Program-made: the position numbers and the translations under genes
From: Eucommia ulmoides
Taxonomy: Eukaryota; Streptophyta; Magnoliopsida; Garryales; Eucommiaceae
DNA: 64,000 bases
Direction of reading: 5' to 3'
Assembly: GCA_016647705.1 (NCBI GenBank)
Contig: CM028327.1
Coordinates: 5,713,726 to 5,777,725 of the forward strand
The notes under the pieces: generated by a model
Told to the model about the DNA's origin: nothing
Database searches by the model: none
What the model saw: only the letters and a program-made list of their open reading frames with translations
In this document: one piece after another, positions 57,895 through 64,000 of the stretch
Numbering within the stretch: position 1 is the first letter of the stretch
Layout: every line of letters begins with the position of its first letter

Positions 57895-58848
57895 ATGGCT
57901 TCCGACACTAAGGAAGTTGCCGTTGATCTCTCTCCCGTCCTCCGCCTCTTCAAAGACGGCTCGGTCGAGCGCATGGTCGAATCCTATAACGTCCCTCCAT
58001 CGCCGGAAGATCCGGCCACCGGCGTCTCATCCAAGCACGTCACCATCTCCCCAAACGTCTCCGCTCGACTCTACCTTCCCAATCTCAACAACACCACAAA
58101 TCAAAAACTACCCATCCTCGTCTACTTCCACGGCGGCGGATTCTGCCTTGAATCCTCCTACTCTTTCCTAGACCATCGCTACCTGAACCTCATAGTCTCC
58201 GAATCGAACGCCATAGCCGTCTCGGTCGAGTACCGGCTAGCCCCGGAGCACCCTCTTCCCGCCGCCTACGAAGACTGCTGGGAAGCCCTCCAGTGGGTAG
58301 CCTCGCACAAATCGGAAACCAACAGTGGAATCGAAAGAGACCCGTGGCTAATCAACCACGGCGATTTCAACAGAGTCTTCCTCGGGGGCGATAGCGCTGG
58401 AGGTAACATAGTCCACAACGTCGCGATTAGAGCCGGAACAGCCGAAAAACTGAACCACGACGTTAAAATCCATGGGGGATTCCTCTCGCATCCTTACTTC
58501 TGGGGGTCGAGCGTGAACAAGGAGGAGAGCTTGGCTCACAGGTTATGGCTGTTCGCGTACCCGTCGGCGCCAGGTGGAGTCGACAATCCCATGATCAATC
58601 CGTTCGGCGCCGGAGCGCCAAGCCTCAAGGGGATTGGGTGTTCGAAGCTGCTGGTGTGCGTGGCGGAGAAGGATGAACTGAGAGAGCTAGGTGTTCGATA
58701 CGTTGATGCAGTGAAGGGGAGTGGGTGGGGAGGTGAAGTGGAGCTGGTGGATGTAGAAGGAGAAGACCATTGTTTCCATATTATTGTTCCGGATTCTGAA
58801 AAGGGAAAGAATCTGATTGGTCGGCTGGCGTCTTTCTTGATGAAATGA
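57895..58848 (+). CDS. Class I carboxylesterase (CXE, alpha/beta-hydrolase fold 3)
   Basis: A 317-residue intronless protein, the usual length for plant CXEs. An upstream in-frame ATG at 57841 would add 18 residues coded by the CT microsatellite; MASDTKEVAVDLSPVLRLFK is the better start. Oxyanion box HGGG at residues 79-82, VEYRLAPEHPLPAAYED at 111-127, nucleophile Ser167 in GGDSAGGN, acid Asp260 in AEKDELRELG, and base His292 in GEDHCFH complete the catalytic triad. No signal peptide, so likely cytosolic. The family hydrolyses esters, and close relatives include HSR203J-like and 2-hydroxyisoflavanone dehydratase-like proteins; GID1 gibberellin receptors share the fold but lack the catalytic His. 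Here the His is kept, so an active esterase is expected; the substrate is unknown. The gene is GC-richer than its surroundings. Confidence 0.93.
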   Translation: MASDTKEVAVDLSPVLRLFKDGSVERMVESYNVPPSPEDPATGVSSKHVTISPNVSARLYLPNLNNTTNQKLPILVYFHGGGFCLESSYSFLDHRYLNLIVSESNAIAVSVEYRLAPEHPLPAAYEDCWEALQWVASHKSETNSGIERDPWLINHGDFNRVFLGGDSAGGNIVHNVAIRAGTAEKLNHDVKIHGGFLSHPYFWGSSVNKEESLAHRLWLFAYPSAPGGVDNPMINPFGAGAPSLKGIGCSKLLVCVAEKDELRELGVRYVDAVKGSGWGGEVELVDVEGEDHCFHIIVPDSEKGKNLIGRLASFLMK

Positions 58849-58927
58849 GATTATCTGATTAATTAAGCTCGGCGGTCAAGCGGAACCCTAGATTGTCTAG
58901 AAGGTAAGGTGTAGTGGTAGTAGAATA

Positions 58928-59035
58928 ATGGCTGTGCCATTGCAGACGAAGAAGATCGGGAAGAAGAGGGTGAAGAAATTCAACAGGCCCCAAAGTTACC
59001 GCAAAAATCAACGTCAAGATCTGCGGCAACTGTGA
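58928..59035 (+). pseudogene. N-terminal fragment of ribosomal protein eL32 (RPL32)
   Basis: Begins MAVPLQTKKIGKKRVKKFNR and continues PQSYRK, matching the start of plant 60S protein L32. After RK the frame is lost: the next bases read INVK in the shifted frame, where the family has ISVK, and the open frame ends at TGA after 35 codons (the normal protein is about 133). No later L32 sequence is present. Lies 79 bp after the carboxylesterase stop. Most likely a truncated retrocopy or captured piece. Confidence 0.75.
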
Positions 59036-59949
59036 TGGCTTTTGTAGATATTGTGTTCTTAAGCCTCGGTCTTTGTATGTTGGAGTTCATGTTTAATCAT
59101 ATTCTGAGCTATCCTTTTCGCTTTCGATCCGATTTTGCCTATCCTTTTCTCTTTGGATCCGATTTTGTTCATATTGATCATATTGAAATGGTTAAATAAA
59201 TAAATTAAATAAAAAAAAAATCTAATAATTATTGCAATAAGGAACATGTCACAATCAAACTTAAAAAAGTATAAACAAAATTTGCACTCACATGTTGAAT
59301 GTGCCATCCACTTATATTGAAATGAAATAAAATAAGGTTAATTATCTTTCACATTTTATATTTTTGATTTTTTTAATATATTTTTATTTATTTTTTAATG
59401 CTGCGTTTAGTACGTTAGAATGAAATGACAATAATATTGTGACTAATATGAAAATAGAATAAAATGATCATTACCGTTCTTATATTTGGTGACAAAAGAT
59501 ATTAGATGTGATATTGTAATAATCATTCATATTCCAATATTCGATTAGCGTTGAAATGCATTTGTACAATAAATCTTCCACTTCAAAAACATATAATTTT
59601 TTTTAAATAAAAAATATTTGAACATAAACCAAATGAAATTTCAAATAAGAGGTATATACATATAGAAAGAGAGAGAGAAAGCAAGAGAGAGAGAGAGAAG
59701 AAGAAGAAGAAGAAGAAGAAGAAGAAGAAGATGAGGTAGTGGACAAGGGGTGGGCAGTAGTGTTACCAAGCTAGGGTTGGGATGGTAGTACTAGAAGGGA
59801 CTTTGGGGGTTAATGAGAGAGAGAGAGAGAGAGAGAATCTGGCACCGACTGTCGGCGTCAGAGTCTCATCGGAGAAGATGGTATAGGGAGGAAGGAGGTA
59901 GAGAGGGAAGTGTTAAAAAAAAATTAAAAAATTAGGGGATATATTTTTT
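59036..59949. other. AT-rich spacer, then GA/AAG microsatellites
   Basis: 59662-59699 is GA-rich, 59699-59731 is (AAG)n, and 59813-59836 is (GA)n. Purine-rich leader-like sequence surrounds them. No gene recognised. Confidence 0.5.
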
Positions 59950-62837
59950 GGAAGTTCAAAGGTAATGCGAACCTCACCAAGAATTAATGATACCCAAAAT
60001 CAACTTAGGGTTTCTTCGCGAGGATCGAATTAAATTCAAATTTATAAACGAAAAGACAAGAACACAAAAATACAAAATTTAGGATAGATTACCTTGACCC
60101 AACGTTTATGAACAAAACGCGAACCAACGGTATAAGTAATAATCTTAACCCAATGATTATAACGAATCACGAACCAAAGATATAAAATTTGAACGCCACA
60201 AGAAATTCTTGATAACTTCAGAAAAAGTTCGTTGAAGAACTTAAGCGAAAAACTCTCACAATTGTATTAATAAAAACTAGTGTCTCATCCTTATATCTCT
60301 TCTTTAAATAGGGTGCCAAGGAATATTACAAAAAAACCCTAACCGTGAATAGTGCGCTTGAACAATAGTCGTGAACAATACTCCCATGAATAGTGGCGGC
60401 CACAATGAAAAAATACAATAAAACCCTAATGCCTCACACTACAATACAAAAAGAAAGAATAAGGAAGCTTCCTTATCTTATGTTACACTCATAGTCTAAA
60501 AAGGAAAAGACAAATTGACAATTATACCTTACAAATTATCAAAAATAAAAAAAATAATTTGAAAATTTCGTGGCTCTCATGCTTAGGCCCATTCAAGTTC
60601 AAGTCTGAGTCCATTCGCTTGCCTTGATGAGATGGATTAGATCTTGATCGTCATTTGGACCTAATTTGAGCTTCACTATTTTAGACTCAATCTAAATTTG
60701 TTAAATTAACCAATTGAGTGGTTCTTTGATCTTCATGGATCTTGCCCTAATATGTCCAACTGGAAGATGTAGCGGATCCTTTGATGGTGCTTGTTGATTC
60801 TTATCATCTCCCCTCTCTTCAAAAGAAATCGACCTTGAATTTTTACGCACATCAAACGGACAAAGATCAGAAACATTAAATGTAATACTAACGTTATACT
60901 CACCTGAAATATCCAACTTATACGCATTATCATTGATCTTCTCAAGGATTTGAAATGGACCATCCCTTCTAGGATGTAGCTTGGTTCGCCTATGGGCTAG
61001 AAATCTGTATTTTCTCATATGCACCCAAATCCAATCACCCGGTTCAGAGATGACTCGTCTACGGACCTTGTTGGAGTTGGTTGCATATTACTCATTTTTC
61101 TTCTTTATGTGTTGCCGTTAGCTTTTATTGAGTTTCTTTACCATCTCAGCCTTCCTTTGTCCATCCAAACTAGCCCTCTCATTAATTGGCGAAGGCAGCA
61201 AATCGAAAGGTTTTAGTGGATTAAAACCATAAACAATCTCAAATGATGAAAAATCAGTAATAGTATGAACACTCTGATTATAACCAAATTCAATTAACGA
61301 CAAACAATCCTCCCAATTTTTTAAGTTCTTTTGAACTATAGTACACAACAAAGTAGATAAAGTTTGATTCACTTCCTCGGTTTATCTATCTGTTTGGGGA
61401 TGACAAGTAGTCGAAAACAATAATTTAGTCTCAACTTTCCCCAGTCCCCACAAGATTTTTCAAAAATAGTGAAGGAACTTAATATTACAATAAGACATGA
61501 TACTCCTTGGAAAACCATGGAGTCGTACTATCTTTCTAAACAACAAATTAGCTACGTGGGTTGCATCATCATTTTTATTACAAGATATGAAATGTGTCAT
61601 CTTAGAAAATCTATTAACAACAACAAAACCCGAATCCCTACCTTTCTTTGACCTTGGTAGGCCTAAAATAAAGTCTATTGAAATATCCACCCAAGGTGCA
61701 CTAGGTACGGGCAAAAGAGTGTATAATCCATCTGGTAAGACTCTAGATTTGGCATGCCTACACATAACACATCTAGGACAAGCTCTTTCCATATCACGCT
61801 TCATCTTTGGCAAAAAAGTAAAATAAAAATATTCATGTAATACGTCTAAAGTCCTTCTCACACCAAAATGACCCATTAAATCATCCCCATGTGCTTCATG
61901 CTCAAGCAACTCACGCATAGAATTATTAGGCACACAACGTCTATTCTCTCTAAATAAGTACCCATCCATTCTATAGAACTTACCAAACGCCGTCTTCTCA
62001 CATGCGCTATACACACTAACAAAGTCATCATTATTAGCTTATGACTCTTTAACATATTCAAACCCCAATAACTTTGTATTTAAAGTAGAGACAAGAGCGT
62101 ACCTTTTGGATAATGTATCAACCACAATATTTTTCTTACCTTGTTTGTATTTGATTACATAAGGGAAGGGTTCAATGAATTCCATTAATTTGGCATGCTT
62201 TTTATTCAACTTACCTTGTCTCTTCAAGTGCTTCAAGGACTTATGGTCGGTATGTATGAAAAACTCTTTTGGCCACAGATAATGTTGTTAAGTCTCAATT
62301 ACTCTCACCAACGGATAAAGCTCTTTGTCATATGTCGGGTAATTCAACGCTGCCCCATTTAGCTTTTTGCTAAAGTACGTTATTAGCCACTTTTCTTGTA
62401 TCAAAACAGCTTCAATACCTATTCCTGAAACATCATACTCAATCTCAAAAGTTTTAGAAAAATCAATTAATGCGAATAAAGAAGCACTACATAACCGTTC
62501 TTTAATCTCATTAAATGCACGTTCTTACTCAATACCCCATTTAAAACCCATAAATGTTTTTACAATTTCAGTGAGTGGTGCGGCTAGTGTAATAAAATCT
62601 TTAACAAATCGACGATAAAAACTAGCCAAACCATGAAAACTTCTTACTTCTGTGATTGACTTAGGTGTGGGCCGTTCTTTGATAGCATTCACCTTTTTCT
62701 CATCCATCGCAATCCCTTTTGCGCTAACAACATAACCAAGAAATACAACTTTGTCCAAACAAAATGAACATTTCCTTAAATTTGCATATAGTTTTTCTTT
62801 TCTCAGAACATCAAGCACATAATGCAAGTGGTCAATA
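59950..62837 (-). mobile_element. 3' half of a Ty3/gypsy retrotransposon
   Basis: Minus-strand pol (end of RT, RNase H, integrase) is followed by a non-coding region of about 740 bp. That region has a TATA-like CTATTTAAAGAAG, complement of about 60302-60314, and 'gaaaccctaagttgattttgggt'-type sequence and should be the 3' LTR; its limits are approximate. The element is cut at 62837 by LTR-A. No chromodomain is seen after the integrase. Confidence 0.85.
60701..62837 (-). pseudogene. Gypsy pol: RT end, RNase H, integrase, inactivated
   Basis: From the 5' side: [25 protein letters not shown]...[12 protein letters not shown] and [14 protein letters not shown] (end of RT), then RNase H with [20 protein letters not shown] and [20 protein letters not shown]. 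Integrase follows: HHCC finger (HEAHGDDLMGHFG, CPRCVMC), WVDISIDFILGLPRSKKGRD (first D), SYCNIKF where SDRDVKF is expected (second D lost), EEVNQTL (the E), and FEIVYGFNP. The C-terminal part has MRKYRFLAHRRTKLHPRRDG and FNVSDLCPFDV, ending ...RARSMKIKEPLNWLI. In-frame stops occur, for example before [10 protein letters not shown], after VRVIET and after YVKES. Confidence 0.9.
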
Positions 62838-63850
62838 TGTAAGACCTCGATTTAGTACTTACGTCATTTTAGTTTCATTTTAGAGCAATTGAAAAAATAT
62901 GAGGTAGAATTGTATTAATCATTATCCGAATTAAAAATTTAGGGGGCGAATTGTAAATTTATCTAACCTTTAGGATTCAAAATTTTCTTTCAATGGATAA
63001 CATTCAAAATTTTAAGGGTGAAATTACAAATTTAGAAAAATTATAAGTGTTAAATTGAACTAAAAAGGAGAGTTAAAGAATTAGGGGGAGAAAAAGGCAA
63101 TTTAACAAAAGATTTTTTTTATAAACACATATATACATGCATAAGTGCTTGTGTGCTGTGAGATCGGCCGACGGGAACAGTGGAACGGGAAGAGGGGCGA
63201 CGTGGCGTGAGGTGATCCAAAATTCATCCACCAATTTCATGCATATAAATACCCTTATGCATAGTTATGATAAGCAAATCTCAAAGAAATTTAAGAAAAT
63301 CTAGAGAGAGAAGGGGGGTCATCAGAGTGCTTGGAGATCACCGGTGGTGGCGGATTCCCAATCGTTGTTGTTACTCCGGCGTGGTCGTCAGTGTGTGTTT
63401 TGTTTCATGTCATCGTTGTGGGGGTGTTGATTTTCGTCGTCAGTTCCAGGGGAGAGTGAAGGTGGTTCGGCTGGTGGGGTGGTCTATCGACAGCGTGGCG
63501 GTGTGCGTTCTTAGCATCGCCGGTAAAAGAGAGTTTGGTTTGGCTATCCAGTTCGTCGTCGATCGCTGTCCAGTCGTCGACGATCGTCGATCTGGTGAGT
63601 ATTTGTGTGTAATTTCGCTGATCATTTTGGTGGGTGTGTGCATGCATGTGGGTTGCGGGTATAGATCGGTAAAAATTTCAGCCGCTGTGTGTGTGCGTGT
63701 GTTGTCATCAGTGTGCGTGGGTGTGTTGCCGGCGACTGTGCGATGCGTGTGTGTGTGTGGTCGGCCGGCTAAGGCCAAAGCGGTAACAGAAGAGAGAGAG
63801 AGCAACGGCTGGGAGCAAACCGAACCAGAAACAGAAGAGAAAAAAAAAGA
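62838..63850 (+). repeat. LTR-A, 5' part, inserted in the gypsy pol
   Basis: Starts TGTAAGACCTCGATTTAG and follows the complemented solo LTR (from 12634) in order: TCATTTTAGTTTCATTTTAG, GAGAAAAAGGCAAT, GGCCGACGGGAACAG, GACGTGGC, TATA box, AAATCTAGAGAGAGA, then a GGTGG/CGTCG-rich transcribed part. The breakpoint lies in the gypsy RT frame shortly after where its YFDD-type active site would be. The target duplication cannot be checked because the other end is outside the window or displaced. Confidence 0.8.
63244..63250 (+). promoter_or_regulatory. TATA box of this LTR-A copy
   Basis: TATAAAT about 407 bp from the LTR start, at the same relative place as in the solo copy. Confidence 0.65.
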
Positions 63851-64000
63851 GGAAAAATTACCTATTAATCCCCCCCAAAAAATTATTTATCACCTACTTT
63901 CATCGATTTTTTTTTGCACCGATTAGTCCCATCAACACATTTTGCTTGCACCTATTAGTCCCGTTTTAAAAAATGGTGAGGAATAAGTTTACCGAAATGT
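63851..64000 (+). repeat. Repeat shared with 37130-37300, interrupting LTR-A
   Basis: Begins GGAAAAATTACCTATTAATC where homology to LTR-A stops, and runs to the window edge with 'gcaccgattagtcccatcaac', 'cttgcacctattagtcccg' and 'ggtgaggaataagtttaccg' as at 37130. Left boundary within a few bases; element type unknown. Confidence 0.65.

Noticed and set aside
63267..63926. Plus-strand open frame of 219 codons near the right edge
   Set aside because: It lies inside LTR-A and runs across the boundary into another repeat; composition is CGT/GTG low-complexity and no domain is seen.
1..64000. CRISPR arrays, prophage, bacterial operons
   Set aside because: No evenly spaced direct repeats with unique spacers, no bacterial genes; repeats present are transposon or minisatellite in nature.
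1..64000. tRNA or rRNA genes
   Set aside because: The only tRNA-like words are retrotransposon primer binding sites (44387-44398 and 56168-56182); no cloverleaf was recognised by eye, and a tRNAscan run would be needed to exclude a divergent one.

Overview
The window is AT-rich nuclear DNA of a flowering plant, most likely a eudicot. The evidence is plant-type retrotransposons, LINE, hAT, Mutator-like and Helitron pieces, long microsatellites, and two clearly plant genes with low coding density. I see nothing that fixes the species.

Only two genes look intact. One, at 19261-19962, is a small intronless gene with DUF1645/MAKR-like features. The other, at 57895-58848, is an intronless class I carboxylesterase (CXE, alpha/beta hydrolase). 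A 35-codon fragment of ribosomal protein eL32 lies 79 bp after the carboxylesterase. Everything else I can name is a mobile element or a tandem repeat.

Layout: 1-879 is the end of a long LTR (called LTR-A here). 1380-2705 holds two tandem-repeat arrays. 3005-7927 is a Mutator-like element with long terminal inverted repeats and a decayed plant-mobile-domain (PMD) gene. 9105-13812 is a 5'-truncated LINE on the minus strand, bracketed by a perfect 17-bp target duplication and split by a 2.7-kb solo LTR-A at 9925-12634. 14-18.6 kb is AT-rich with palindromic motifs and GC-rich leader-like blocks. 21-29 kb is a cluster of MITEs, Helitron 3' ends and hAT derivatives. 29751-33302 is an hAT element with a perfect 8-bp target duplication and a broken BED/hAT transposase. 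34-45 kb holds more MITEs and arrays, then an LTR end followed by a tRNA-Met-type primer binding site at 44384-44398. 51308-56340 is a full-length minus-strand Ty1/copia element with 158-bp LTRs and a dead pol. From about 59950 to 62837 lies the 3' half of a minus-strand Ty3/gypsy element, cut by a plus-strand LTR-A from 62838. That LTR-A is in turn interrupted by another repeat from about 63851.

All visible transposase and polymerase genes are inactivated. The PMD gene has three in-frame stops and a frameshift. The LINE RT motif is FMND instead of FADD, the copia RT motif is YVDY instead of YVDD, the gypsy integrase has lost its second aspartate, and the hAT transposase has stops and a frameshift.

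The least expected structure is a tandem array of 12-nt units in LTR-A that fold as 4-bp stems around UUCG-type tetraloops. Changes in the stems stay pairable, as G-U in the transcript sense, in eight of nine units read. A second array near 44.75-44.99 kb has five hairpins with a constant 7-nt loop pattern and partly compensated stems. Whether these have a function is inference; decay of methylated cytosines is a serious alternative.
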